Position numbers and translations under genes: made by a program. This document shows, piece by piece, positions 25,409 to 33,917 of a stretch of DNA of 64,000 nt. Source of the DNA: DASXMT01 sp963803065 (GTDB taxonomy: Bacteria; Actinomycetota; Acidimicrobiia; Acidimicrobiales; RAAP-2). The notes under the pieces are model-generated. The model searched no databases. It saw only the letters and a list, made by a program, of their open reading frames with translations, and was not told the origin of the DNA. Numbering within the stretch: position 1 is the stretch's first letter; each line of letters starts with the position of its first letter. The stretch is taken from assembly GCA_963803065.1 (NCBI GenBank), contig CAWDKW010000009.1, forward strand, positions 487,799-551,798. Direction: 5' to 3'.

Positions 25409-26547
25409 ACGCCGGCGTGATGGCGCTGGAGGACGGCGCACGCGTCGACTTCGCCCGCCTCCGCAACGAACGGCGGCGGCGGCTGTTCGAGGGCATGGAG
25501 GCGGCCGGGCTCGACGCGATGGTCCTCGGGCGCTCGGGGAACGTGCGCTATGCGTCCGGTGCCCGCCAGCTGTGGCGGTCGGGAACGTTCCCGTTCGCCC
25601 CGGTGAGCGTGGTCGTGGCCGCCACCGAAGGGGTCCATCTGCTGTCGGTGTGGGACGAGGGCATCCCTGCCGAGATCGGCCACGAGGATCTCTATGGGAT
25701 GTTCTGGAACCCGGCCAACCTGTTGGCCGCCCTGGGGGAGATCCCCGGCCTGGCCGACGCCGGCCGGGTCGGGACCGACGCCCTTAGCCCCTTCTTCGCC
25801 GAAGTACTGCCGACCGTGATTACCAAGGCCGAGCTCATCGATGCGACCGCGATGCTGAGCCGGGCCCGGGCCACCAAGACGCCCGACGAGATCGCCTGCA
25901 TGACCGTGGCCGCTGCACTGGCCGAGGCGGGGCTCTCCGCCCTCGAGCAGGCGCTGGCTCCTGGTGTGACCGAACGCGAGCTGCTCGGCATCTACGACGA
26001 GTGTGTCGCCAGGATGGGCGCGCCCACGCCGCCGAGCGAGAGCGTGGCCTTCGCCACGCCCCATCGTGGCCCGGTTCGGTTCCGGACCCTGGCCAGCGAC
26101 CGGCCGGTGGGTGACGACGAGCTGGTGGTCTTGTCCCCCGGCGCTCTCTACGCCGGCTACGAGGCCGGCCTGGCGCGGACCCGAGCGACCGGAGCGACCC
26201 CACCGCGGGGAACCGCCGCACTGGCCGCCCGATGCCACCGGGGTCTCGATGCCCTGCTTGCCGCCTGCCGGCCGGGGAACACCGGCGCCGACCTGTACCG
26301 GGCATGGGAATCGGTCGGGGAGCCCGAGGTTCCCGTGCCCCTGGCCCACGGCATGGGCCTGGGTGCAGAGGCCCCGTTGGTCGGCTTCGGGCGCGGTTCG
26401 GCGGCGCTGCTCGAGGAAGGGGCGGTATTTAGCGTCCAGTCGTGGGTCACCGCCGAGGGCACGGGCGGTTTCCTCCATCGCGAGCTGGTACGGGTGGGGG
26501 CGGACGGCGCCGAAGTGCTGACCCGGGGTGAGAGGCCCCAACTGTGA
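25351..26547 (+). CDS. M24-fold protein with degenerate metal site
   Basis: A 398-residue paralogue of the preceding gene with both the creatinase N-terminal and M24 domains. Only two of five metal ligands remain: His in LAHGMGLG and Glu in LHRELV. The first Asp is Ser (VVLSPGALY), the second is Gly (GYEAGLART), and the Glu of VVFEP is Ser (AVFSVQSW). Creatinase itself is metal-free and uses the His, so this could be a metal-independent C-N hydrolase or an inactive partner. The start is uncertain: GTG 25351 gives a GTGA overlap, while ATG 25405 after the tandem repeat gives a more usual N terminus. Confidence 0.82.
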   Translation: MIGGGTVIGGGAVIRGGTMNAGVMALEDGARVDFARLRNERRRRLFEGMEAAGLDAMVLGRSGNVRYASGARQLWRSGTFPFAPVSVVVAATEGVHLLSVWDEGIPAEIGHEDLYGMFWNPANLLAALGEIPGLADAGRVGTDALSPFFAEVLPTVITKAELIDATAMLSRARATKTPDEIACMTVAAALAEAGLSALEQALAPGVTERELLGIYDECVARMGAPTPPSESVAFATPHRGPVRFRTLASDRPVGDDELVVLSPGALYAGYEAGLARTRATGATPPRGTAALAARCHRGLDALLAACRPGNTGADLYRAWESVGEPEVPVPLAHGMGLGAEAPLVGFGRGSAALLEEGAVFSVQSWVTAEGTGGFLHRELVRVGADGAEVLTRGERPQL

Positions 26548-27800
26548 GCGTGACCGACGACCCGTCCGTGGACTTCGACCACCATTCCGATGAGTTCTTC
26601 GACAACCGCCACGAGAAGTGGGCGGAACTCCGGAAGTGCCCGGTGGCCCACAACTCACACTACGGGGGCTTCTGGATCGTCAGCGGTTACGAGGAGGTTG
26701 CCGCGGTGTCGAGGGACGGCGCCACCTTCACCTCGAAGTACGAGGAGAACTCGCCCGACGGCATCGATTACATCGGGATCATGGGTGTCCCCCGCATGCC
26801 CGGGGTCCCCCCGGCCCTGATCGCCGAGGTCGAAGGACAGACCCACGCCTCGCTGCGTCGGATCCTCAACCCTTTCATGCTCCCGTCGGCCGTGGCCGCA
26901 TACCGCCCGTTCATCGAGCGGTGCGCCACTTGGTTCCTGGACCAGAGGATCACCGAAGGAACGATGGACGTGGTCACCGACTTCGCCGCTCCGGTCCCGG
27001 CCGTATTGACCATGAAGATGGTGGGGCTCCCCTGCGACAGCTGGACCTATTACGCCGAGGTCTTCCATTCGGCGAGCGCCTTCAGCGCCGGCTCGAAGGA
27101 GCAGGCCCACGCCCAGAGCCTGCTGGCGGACATGATCGCCGAGCTCCTCCGAGTCGCCGAGGAGCGCCGGAAGGACCCACGTGACGACATCTTGAGCCGG
27201 CTGGTGGCGCTCGAGATCGAGGATGGCCGGCCGCTTCGCGACGACGAGCTCATCGGCGTGCTGTGGAACTTCATCGGGGGTGGGCTGGATACCACGTCCT
27301 CGCTCACATCGCTGTCCCTGTACCACCTCGACAGCCATCATGACCTGCGACAACGGCTCATCGACGAGCCGGACCTCCTGGTGCCGGCGACCGAGGAGTT
27401 CCTTCGGTTCACATCGGTCAACGAGACCCTGACCCGAACGGTGACCGCCGACGTGGAGCTCGGTGGCCAGCACCTGAAGCGGGGCGACTTCCTGATGATG
27501 AGCTGGCTCGCCGCCAACTACGACGAGAAGGTGTTCGACCGGCCCGACCAGGTGGTGCTCGATCGCTCGCCCAATCCCCACCTGGCCTTCGGTGTCGGCC
27601 CTCACCGCTGCATCGGCATGCATGTGGCCCGTACCGTGTTTGCCGTGCTCATGGGCGAGGTGCTCGCCCGGATCCCCGACTACCGGGTCGACCGGGATGC
27701 GACCCGGTTCTACCGGGGGAACCCGGAGCTTGCCGGAGTGGTGACGATGCCGGCAACGTTCACCGCCGGGGCGGCCGTCGGAGTCGAGCGACCGTTCTGA
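26544..27800 (+). CDS. Cytochrome P450
   Basis: A 418-residue class I P450. I-helix GGGLDTTSS, ExxR in EEFLR, and haem loop FGVGPHRCIG (Cys near residue 356) are intact. The GTG at 26544 overlaps the previous stop (GTGA), so translation is coupled with the two M24 proteins. Likely hydroxylates a hydrophobic or amine-containing substrate; the neighbouring M24, SDR and Gfo/Idh genes suggest one multi-step pathway. The last codons and stop are duplicated in tandem beyond the gene (27809-27836). Confidence 0.93.
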   Translation: MSVTDDPSVDFDHHSDEFFDNRHEKWAELRKCPVAHNSHYGGFWIVSGYEEVAAVSRDGATFTSKYEENSPDGIDYIGIMGVPRMPGVPPALIAEVEGQTHASLRRILNPFMLPSAVAAYRPFIERCATWFLDQRITEGTMDVVTDFAAPVPAVLTMKMVGLPCDSWTYYAEVFHSASAFSAGSKEQAHAQSLLADMIAELLRVAEERRKDPRDDILSRLVALEIEDGRPLRDDELIGVLWNFIGGGLDTTSSLTSLSLYHLDSHHDLRQRLIDEPDLLVPATEEFLRFTSVNETLTRTVTADVELGGQHLKRGDFLMMSWLAANYDEKVFDRPDQVVLDRSPNPHLAFGVGPHRCIGMHVARTVFAVLMGEVLARIPDYRVDRDATRFYRGNPELAGVVTMPATFTAGAAVGVERPF

Positions 27801-27836
27801 ATGGACTGGAGTCGAGCGACCGTTCTGAATGGACTG
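27781..27836. repeat. Perfect 28-bp duplication containing the P450 stop codon
   Basis: Units 27781-27808 and 27809-27836 are identical; the first holds the last P450 codons and the TGA, the second is a noncoding copy. Confidence 0.95.
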
Positions 27837-27842
27837 GACTCC

Positions 27843-27902
27843 ATGGGCCTGCACTGGATGGGCCTGCACTGGATGGGCCTGCACTACATCGGCCTGGACT
27901 GC
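27843..27902. repeat. 15-bp tandem repeat, four copies
   Basis: Units of ATGGGCCTGCACTGG between P450 and SDR, the last two copies diverged. Directly follows the 28-bp duplication. Confidence 0.92.
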
Positions 27903-27941
27903 ATGGGCAGGCCGGGTGCTCGCGAGTGAGGAGGGTCGGTT

Positions 27942-28817
27942 GTGACCGTTGATCGCAAGGTGGCACTGGTGACGGGAGCCAGCCGGGGGGTCGGCCGTGC
28001 TGCGGCCGTGTCGTTGGCCAAGGCCGGTTTCGACGTGGTCGTCACCGCCCGCACCATCCGGGAGGGCGAGGGGTTCGACGTGGCCCACGACGGCACCCGG
28101 CGTGCCCTGCCGGGGAGCGTGGAGCGCACGGCCGAACAGGTCCGGGCCGAGGGTCGTGAGGCGCTGGCCGTCGCCTTGGACCTGACCGATCCTCTGTCCA
28201 TCGGGCTGGGGGTGGGAGCGGTCCTCGAGCGCTGGGGCCACGTGGACGTGCTGGTCAACAACGCCATCTACACCGGACGCGGAGCCCAGGCCCGCATCCT
28301 CGAGTTGTCCCTGGCCGACCTGCGGGACGAGATCGACATCGACGTGATGGGGCCGCTCACCCTGATCTCCCTCCTCGTCCCGGGCATGATCGAGCGGGGC
28401 GGCGGGACCGTCCTGAACGTGACCTCGGGGGTGGCCTACACCGACCCGCTCGACATGGGCAGCTACGGAGTGGGCTACGCCGTGGGCAAGGGAGGGCTGT
28501 TCAAGGTGTCGGGGATCCTGGCCGTCGAGCTCGGGGACCGAGGGCTGCGTTCCTACAACGTGCATCCCGGTTTCATCCGCACCGAGCGGATGCAGCTGCA
28601 TGTGGCCGATCAGGAGGGCCTCGACCTCTCCTATGCCGCACCCCCCGAGGTGTGCGGCGAGGTGATCGCCTGGCTGGCCAACGATCCCCCGGACCCACCG
28701 GCAAACGGGTCTCTGATCGAGAGCCAGGCGTTTTGCGCCGAACACGGACTGGTCGAGGGCTGGCCTCCGGCCGATCGGGCGGCCGGCGATCCCCGACTGG
28801 CCTCCAAGCCCTCATGA
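27942..28817 (+). CDS. Short-chain dehydrogenase/reductase
   Basis: A 291-residue SDR: VALVTGASRGVGRAAAV cofactor loop, VTSGVAY for the catalytic Ser, YAVGKGG active site. The segment between strand 3 and helix 4 (TIREGEGFDVAHDGTRRALP) is longer than in minimal SDRs and is similar in layout to the SDR at 61274. GTG 27942 has a weak GAGGGTCG site. It overlaps the following Gfo/Idh gene by ATGA. Confidence 0.87.
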   Translation: MTVDRKVALVTGASRGVGRAAAVSLAKAGFDVVVTARTIREGEGFDVAHDGTRRALPGSVERTAEQVRAEGREALAVALDLTDPLSIGLGVGAVLERWGHVDVLVNNAIYTGRGAQARILELSLADLRDEIDIDVMGPLTLISLLVPGMIERGGGTVLNVTSGVAYTDPLDMGSYGVGYAVGKGGLFKVSGILAVELGDRGLRSYNVHPGFIRTERMQLHVADQEGLDLSYAAPPEVCGEVIAWLANDPPDPPANGSLIESQAFCAEHGLVEGWPPADRAAGDPRLASKPS

Positions 28818-29887
28818 CCCTGCGCACCACCGTGGTGGGTACCTCGTTCGGGTCTCGCATCCACGTGCCCGCCTTCCGCGCCGCCGGGTTCGAGGTGGTC
28901 GCCCTGGTGGGCCAGGACCCGGCGCGCACCGTGCGCCGGGCCGAGCGTCTGGGCATCGATCACGCCTGCACCTCCCTCTCCGAGGCGCTCGATCTCGGGA
29001 TCGACGTGGTCTCGATCGCCGGGCCTCCGGCGACCCACGCCCCGCTCGCCACCCAGGCCATCGAAGCCGGCTGCCATGTCCTGTGCGAGAAGCCGTTCAC
29101 CCTCGATGCCGGCCAGGCCGAGCAACTGGTGAGCCGGGCCGCGGCGGCCGGCGTGGTCGGGTGCCTCGGGCACGAGTTCCGGTGGTCGACGGAACAGGCC
29201 CTGATCGGCTGGGCCATCGAGTCGGGGCTGATCGGGACGGCGAAGCTGGTGCTCGGTGCCTCGTTCATCTCCATGCTGCGCTCGTTCTCCATGCCCGACT
29301 GGTGGTTCGACCCGGCTTCGGGTGGCGGGTGGCTCGGTGCCTCCGGTTCGCACCGGATCGACGCGCTACGGCAGTGGTTCGGCGAGGTAGATGCGGTCAG
29401 CGCCGGCCTTCCCACCGTCTGCGACCCAGCGCTGAGCGTGGACGACAGCTTCAACATCCGGTGCGTCATGGGCAACGGGGTCGACGTCTCGCTCGTGCAG
29501 AGCGCGTCGGCCATGGGCCCCGCCTTCTCGGCCAACCGTGTCGTGGGCACCGCCGGGACGCTCTGGTCCGAGCCCGACTGCGTCCGGATTGCCGACACCG
29601 ATAGCCCCGAGGGGCGCCGGTTGGACCCTCCCGCCTTCCTCGCCCTGCCCGACGTCGAGGAGCTGGCCGTCGGCCCCCTGGCCGACATGACCCGCATGGA
29701 GCTCCCGCCCTACATCATGCTGACCCGGGCCTTCCGGCGCGCCATCGAGGGAGAGCCGGCGCCTCCCGGTCCCCGACCGGCCTCCTTCGGCGACGGCCTC
29801 GCCTGCATGCAGGTGGTGGAAGCGGTGCGCCGCTCGGCCGCGGCCGGCGGGTGCTGGATCACAGTGGGGAAAAGAGGACAGTCATGA
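28814..29887 (+). CDS. Gfo/Idh/MocA family oxidoreductase
   Basis: A 357-residue NAD(P)-dependent dehydrogenase: N-terminal Rossmann domain (TVVGTSFGSRIHVPAF, an atypical nucleotide loop), the EKP signature as CEKPFT near residue 93, then the alpha-beta substrate domain with GASGSHRIDALRQWFG. Usual substrates are sugars, inositols or related polyols. ATG 28814 overlaps the SDR stop and its own stop overlaps the next gene, both ATGA. Confidence 0.9.
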   Translation: MTLRTTVVGTSFGSRIHVPAFRAAGFEVVALVGQDPARTVRRAERLGIDHACTSLSEALDLGIDVVSIAGPPATHAPLATQAIEAGCHVLCEKPFTLDAGQAEQLVSRAAAAGVVGCLGHEFRWSTEQALIGWAIESGLIGTAKLVLGASFISMLRSFSMPDWWFDPASGGGWLGASGSHRIDALRQWFGEVDAVSAGLPTVCDPALSVDDSFNIRCVMGNGVDVSLVQSASAMGPAFSANRVVGTAGTLWSEPDCVRIADTDSPEGRRLDPPAFLALPDVEELAVGPLADMTRMELPPYIMLTRAFRRAIEGEPAPPGPRPASFGDGLACMQVVEAVRRSAAAGGCWITVGKRGQS

Positions 29888-30954
29888 CCGACGTTGCTCC
29901 CATCGTGGTCGGTGTGCTGCTCGACCATCCCGGGCCCGAGACCCCGATGATCGGCGAGATGCGACGGGTGGTCGACGAGGCGGTGGCCACCGGCCGCCTG
30001 GACCGCCCGGTCACCTTCATCACCGAGGTGTCCGACGGCCTTCCCCGAGGGACGGCGGCGGCGGTGACGGCGGCCTTCGAGCAGTTGGTAGCCAGGGATG
30101 TGCTGATCATCATGGGACCCACCATCACCGACAACGGCCTGGTCGTGCGGGACCTCGCCGACCGGGCCCAGGTGCCCTGCTGCAACTGGACCGGCAGCGA
30201 GCAGACCCGCAGCGAGTGGATGTTCCACTACCAGATCGGATCGCTCGAAGAAGAGCCACACCTGTTGGCCAACCACCTCGAGGCCCGGGGCTGCCGCCGG
30301 CTGGTGCTCGTGCAGGACCAGTCACCGATCGGCGCCCGCTACGGGCGGTTCTTCGAGGACGCGGTCATGCGCCTCGGCCTTCAGATCACGGCCAAGTCGC
30401 TCATATCGCCGGTCGCCACCGACCTGACCACCACCGTGGGCGACCTCCGCCGGCAGGAGACCGATGCCCTCGTGTACCTGGGGCTGGGCCTGTCCGCCGG
30501 CGCCCTGGGAAGGGCCCTGACCGCGGCGGACTGGCACCCACCGGTGGTGGCCAACTCCGCCCTCATGTTCGGCTACGCCTACCCCGAGTGGGTGGCCGAC
30601 TGGGAGGGCTGGACGTACGTCGACGCCTGGTCGGAGCAGAACCCACGGCTGCGGAGGTTGCTCGCCGGCCGGGACGACGGAGACACGGTGTTCCCGATGA
30701 CGGTGGCGTCCGGTGACGATATGGGCCGGCTCCTGGTCGAGGGCCTGGCCGGCGCCGAGATCCTGACCCGCTCCGGGGTCAAGGAATCCCTCGAGCGGGT
30801 GAAGTGCCTGCCGGCGACGCTGGGCACCCCTGGGACGACCATGGGCTTCGGCCACTGGGAGCGCTCCGCGCTGAAGGGCGGCTTCCTCGTCCTGCGTCGC
30901 TGGGAGAAGGGCCACACAGTGGCCGTGGATCCGCTATCTGAGGCAGCGGCCTAG
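29884..30954 (+). CDS. Periplasmic-binding-protein-fold (type 1) protein without signal peptide
   Basis: A 356-residue protein of the Leu/Ile/Val-binding-protein (Peripla_BP_6) type. Evidence includes DVLIIMGPTITDNGLVVRDL, a LVLVQDQSPIGARYGRFFEDA hinge region and LGTPGTTMGFGHWER near the end. The N terminus MTDVAPIVVGVLLDHPG has no lysine-rich start, hydrophobic signal or lipobox, and there is no ABC permease or ATPase nearby, so it is probably cytoplasmic, like the amide sensor AmiC of the same fold. It ends the coupled M24-P450-SDR-Gfo/Idh unit and may sense or bind the substrate. Confidence 0.75.
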   Translation: MTDVAPIVVGVLLDHPGPETPMIGEMRRVVDEAVATGRLDRPVTFITEVSDGLPRGTAAAVTAAFEQLVARDVLIIMGPTITDNGLVVRDLADRAQVPCCNWTGSEQTRSEWMFHYQIGSLEEEPHLLANHLEARGCRRLVLVQDQSPIGARYGRFFEDAVMRLGLQITAKSLISPVATDLTTTVGDLRRQETDALVYLGLGLSAGALGRALTAADWHPPVVANSALMFGYAYPEWVADWEGWTYVDAWSEQNPRLRRLLAGRDDGDTVFPMTVASGDDMGRLLVEGLAGAEILTRSGVKESLERVKCLPATLGTPGTTMGFGHWERSALKGGFLVLRRWEKGHTVAVDPLSEAAA

Positions 30955-30971
30955 CTGTCTAGCCCTTGCCG

Positions 30972-32177
30972 TTACGCAGCGGCCGAGCCGAAGCCCATGA
31001 GCCGGTTCAGGTTGCCCCCCATGACCAGCTCCACGTCGTTCTCGGGCAGGCCCTTGAGGTCGTCCACGAAGGTGATGGGGTCGGCCATGCCCTCGGGATG
31101 GGGGTAGTCCGACCCGAAGAGCACGCGGTCGGCGCCGAGCAGCTCGATGAGCCCCTTGGGGTCCTCCTCGTGGAAGGGGTGGACATAGATGTTCCGCTTG
31201 AAGACCTCGACCGGGTGCTCGTCGAATGAGTTCGGACTCGACACCCATGCGTGCTCCATGTCGGCCAGGAGCGGGCGCACCCAGTTGCTGCCGTTCTCGA
31301 CCGGCGTGAAGCGCAGGGTCGGGAAGCGCGAGCACAGCCCGTGGCCGACCAGCGAGGCAACCGTGTCGATGATGGGGCGGCCCTGGTGGCCGGTGATGGC
31401 GGCGAAGCCCGACACGCCCTTGAAGGGCAGCATCTCCCCGTCGCGCACGCCCTCCCACTCGTTGGTGTAGCGCTGGTAGCCGCTGTCCGAGGAGTGCATC
31501 CCCACGAGGATGTCGGCCTCGGCCACCTTGGCCCAGAACGGGTCGAACTCTGGCAGCGCCATGGACCGCGGCCCCATGAAGCCCGGGACCGGCGCCGGAC
31601 GGATCAGGATGATCCGGGCCCCATGGTCGAGCACCCACTCGAGCTCTTTGATGGCCTCCTCCATGATGCACATGGTGATCACCGGCACAGGGAAGATCCG
31701 GTCCTCATAGTTGAAGCTCCAGTGCTCGTGCATCCACTGGTTCAACGCGTGGACGACGGCATGGGTGGCCGGTGGGTTGTCCCGGAGGCGCTCCTCGAGC
31801 AGGCTGGCCAGCGTGGGCCACATGAGGGCCCGGTCGAGCCCGAGCTCGTCCATCAGCTTCAAGCGCGGCTCGGGGTCCTTGAACCCGGGCAGGGCTCGCA
31901 TGCCCTTGCCCAGGATCTCCCGGCGGGACTTGCCCTCCGGGTTCCCGACCTTGAAGAACTCCTCTTGGGCTCCCGGCGCCGCCACCACCTCGAAGGTGGG
32001 GTTGGGGATGTAGTCGCTGATGCGATTGTTGACCGCGATCTTGGTGCGCCCATTGACCTCGACGTATTTGATCAAGCCGTCGTACTCCGAGGGCAGGAAC
32101 TGGGTGAAGGCCTCGGGTGTCTCGTACATGTGGTTGTCGGCGTCGAACACCGGGAAGTCGAGATCTCGTGACGGCAT
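30972..32177 (-). CDS. Amidohydrolase family 2 (ACMSD-like TIM barrel) protein
   Basis: A 401-residue PF04909-type amidohydrolase. The N-terminal metal motif is DADNHMYE rather than the classical H-x-H; later landmarks are GMHSSDSGYQR and the terminal FGSDYPHPEGMADP with the conserved Asp. Members decarboxylate or hydrolyse cyclic acids, often in aromatic catabolism. ATG 32177 has GGAGGGTG in front. A PsrA-like operator lies 74-88 bp upstream. The paralogue at 44738 shares motif spacing; both follow acyl-CoA ligase genes. Confidence 0.87.
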   Translation of the reverse strand: MPSRDLDFPVFDADNHMYETPEAFTQFLPSEYDGLIKYVEVNGRTKIAVNNRISDYIPNPTFEVVAAPGAQEEFFKVGNPEGKSRREILGKGMRALPGFKDPEPRLKLMDELGLDRALMWPTLASLLEERLRDNPPATHAVVHALNQWMHEHWSFNYEDRIFPVPVITMCIMEEAIKELEWVLDHGARIILIRPAPVPGFMGPRSMALPEFDPFWAKVAEADILVGMHSSDSGYQRYTNEWEGVRDGEMLPFKGVSGFAAITGHQGRPIIDTVASLVGHGLCSRFPTLRFTPVENGSNWVRPLLADMEHAWVSSPNSFDEHPVEVFKRNIYVHPFHEEDPKGLIELLGADRVLFGSDYPHPEGMADPITFVDDLKGLPENDVELVMGGNLNRLMGFGSAAA

Positions 32178-32250
32178 GGTGAACACCCTCCTTGTTCGTC
32201 CGCCTGGCGCCGCCTGTGCTCGTCTTCCTGAGCGCCGGGGCGACGGACCG

Positions 32251-32265
32251 TTAACAGTTGTTTTC
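32251..32265 (-). promoter_or_regulatory. Candidate PsrA-like operator, site 6
   Basis: Minus strand GAAAACAACTGTTAA, 74-88 bp before the amidohydrolase. Its first 13 bases are identical to the site at 41881. Confidence 0.55.
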
Positions 32266-32274
32266 CCCACTGTA

Positions 32275-33120
32275 TCAGGGGGCGGCGGCCGACAAGAAGC
32301 CGTTCGAATCGGGCAGGAGGCGCTGCAGGTGCTCGAAGGAACGGCGCACGGCGTTCTCGTAACCCTCGGCCTCGATGGCTGTTCCGAGGACCTCGACCTC
32401 GAAAGGCCCCTCGAACCCGGCCGCCATGGCCGCTCCGATCAAAGGCCCAAGTGGGATCTCGCCGTCGCCGGGCACCAGTCGCTCGAGGACCGGCCCGGCG
32501 AAGGCCAGGTCGGCCACCTGGAGCAGGGCGAAGCGGGACGCGCCGGCAGCCAGCAGGGCGGCCAGGTCCGGCTCCCACCAGACGTGCGTCGTGTCGGGTA
32601 CCAACCACAGATCGAGCTCACCAGCGAGAGCCAGCCCGTCGCGCAGGGTGTGGACGAAGCCCAGGTGGGCGAACTGGGGACGCGTGGGCTCGACGGCAAT
32701 CCGCACGCTCCGGTGAGCAGCGGCGGTCACGATCGGCTCGATGGCCCGGCAGAACCGGTCGACCGCCCACTCGTAGCCCCGACCTCGAGCCGAACCCCCG
32801 GCCGTCGGCAACGTGTGGGCCCCCAGACGCTGTGCCGTCTCGAGCGCCATGACCATCGACTCGTGGACCTCGGGCCATCCCGACTCGTCGGTGAGGTCGA
32901 AGGCGGCGCCCGGGAGGACGGCGTCCACCCGGAGGCGGCGGCCGGCGATCTCCTCTATCGCCCGCTCCAGTCCGGCCTCGATCAGCTTGGGCAGCGTGAG
33001 GGAAACTCGATCGATGCCCAGTCGCTGGTAGAGATCGAGGTCCTGCCACAACGACCAGCTCCTGGTGGACAGGGCGTTCACCGACAGGCGGGAATCCCAC
33101 CGTTCCGCCGTTGCGGCCAT
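32275..33120 (-). CDS. Sugar phosphate isomerase/epimerase-like TIM barrel
   Basis: A 281-residue AP-endonuclease-2-like TIM barrel. The strands RLGIDRVSL, RIAVEPTRPQF (a Glu ligand) and LWLVPDTTHVWW (Asp and His) and the closing FEGPFEVEVLGT fit xylose-isomerase-like enzymes that bind a divalent metal. It follows a second, shorter TIM barrel by 23 bp; together with the upstream ligase they form one minus-strand unit. Reaction unknown. Confidence 0.8.
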   Translation of the reverse strand: MAATAERWDSRLSVNALSTRSWSLWQDLDLYQRLGIDRVSLTLPKLIEAGLERAIEEIAGRRLRVDAVLPGAAFDLTDESGWPEVHESMVMALETAQRLGAHTLPTAGGSARGRGYEWAVDRFCRAIEPIVTAAAHRSVRIAVEPTRPQFAHLGFVHTLRDGLALAGELDLWLVPDTTHVWWEPDLAALLAAGASRFALLQVADLAFAGPVLERLVPGDGEIPLGPLIGAAMAAGFEGPFEVEVLGTAIEAEGYENAVRRSFEHLQRLLPDSNGFLSAAAP

Positions 33121-33143
33121 GTTCCTCGGCGCGCCCGGGATGA

Positions 33144-33812
33144 TCAGCCCGCCAGCAACGGGCGGACGCGCTCGGCTAGGGCCACGCAGTGGCCGAGTGG
33201 ATCATCCAGCGCCAGGCCCATGTCGGGGAGGTCGAAGTACTCCACGCTGAACAGCCCGTTGTACTCGAGGGCCGCGAACCCGTCGAGCACGGCGGCAAAG
33301 TCGACGTCCCCCCTCTCGTCCGGGTGGAGCTGGGCCTCGCCGGGTCGCGCCTGGCGCAACTGGACGTGTCCGGCCAGGTCGGCCACCTCGAGCGGGTCGT
33401 AGCCGCAGAACACCGCCCAGCCCGTATCGAGGGTGATCCGAAGCCCGGGCACCTCCTGGCACATGGCGCGGATGGCCGCCGCACTGTCGAGGACCGAGCG
33501 CGGGCCCGGCTCGACGCGGAGATTGGGCTGTTGGCGTAGGAGGGTGACGCACTCGTCCCACGTGCAGGCTCGGGGCAGCCGGCAGGTGCATCCCGTGGTG
33601 GGAACCGGACCGTTGCAGTCACCGACGGCGATGGCTAGCGGCTCATCGACACCGTCGGCCAGCCGGTCCACGGCGATGTCGAGGTGGTCGAAATCGAGGG
33701 CGGCAGCCCGGCGAGCCGCCTCGGGCAACGGGCAGTCGAGCCCGAAGGCAACGCTGACGATGCCCAGCCCTCGCCCGATTGCGGTCCGCCCATTCGTGTT
33801 CACGCCGCCCAT
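33144..33812 (-). CDS. Sugar phosphate isomerase/epimerase-like TIM barrel (short)
   Basis: A 222-residue xylose-isomerase-like protein, shorter than the usual 260-300. Strands LDFDHLDIAVD, LRVEPGPRS (Glu), LRITLDTGWAV (Asp) and GLFSVEYFD (Glu) carry the metal-ligand pattern. Cysteines in GCTCRLPRACTW are unusual for the family. ATG 33812 abuts a 27-bp tandem repeat array that separates it from the ligase ending at 33907. Confidence 0.78.
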   Translation of the reverse strand: MGGVNTNGRTAIGRGLGIVSVAFGLDCPLPEAARRAAALDFDHLDIAVDRLADGVDEPLAIAVGDCNGPVPTTGCTCRLPRACTWDECVTLLRQQPNLRVEPGPRSVLDSAAAIRAMCQEVPGLRITLDTGWAVFCGYDPLEVADLAGHVQLRQARPGEAQLHPDERGDVDFAAVLDGFAALEYNGLFSVEYFDLPDMGLALDDPLGHCVALAERVRPLLAG

Positions 33813-33813
33813 A

Positions 33814-33917
33814 CCCGCGCCGTCCTCATCGCTCTGTATGCCCGCGCTGTCCTCATCGCTCTGTGTGCCCGCGCTGTCCTCATCGCTCTGTGTGCCCGCG
33901 CTGTCCTCATCGCTCTG
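33814..33917. repeat. 27-bp tandem repeat, about four copies
   Basis: Units of CCCGCGCTGTCCTCATCGCT + CTGTGTG at 33814, 33841, 33868 and 33895. The last copy overlaps the final codons and stop of the ligase at 33907; the first touches the TIM-barrel start codon. Confidence 0.93.

Noticed and set aside
26655..28745. A 696-codon minus-strand frame
   Set aside because: Antisense to a P450 and an SDR whose motifs are intact, and it crosses the tandem repeats between them without protein-like content.
33814..33917. Possible small membrane protein encoded by the repeats (ARAVLIALC repeats)
   Set aside because: The hydrophobic repeat peptide arises only from translating the 27-bp array; no ribosome site or independent start supports it.
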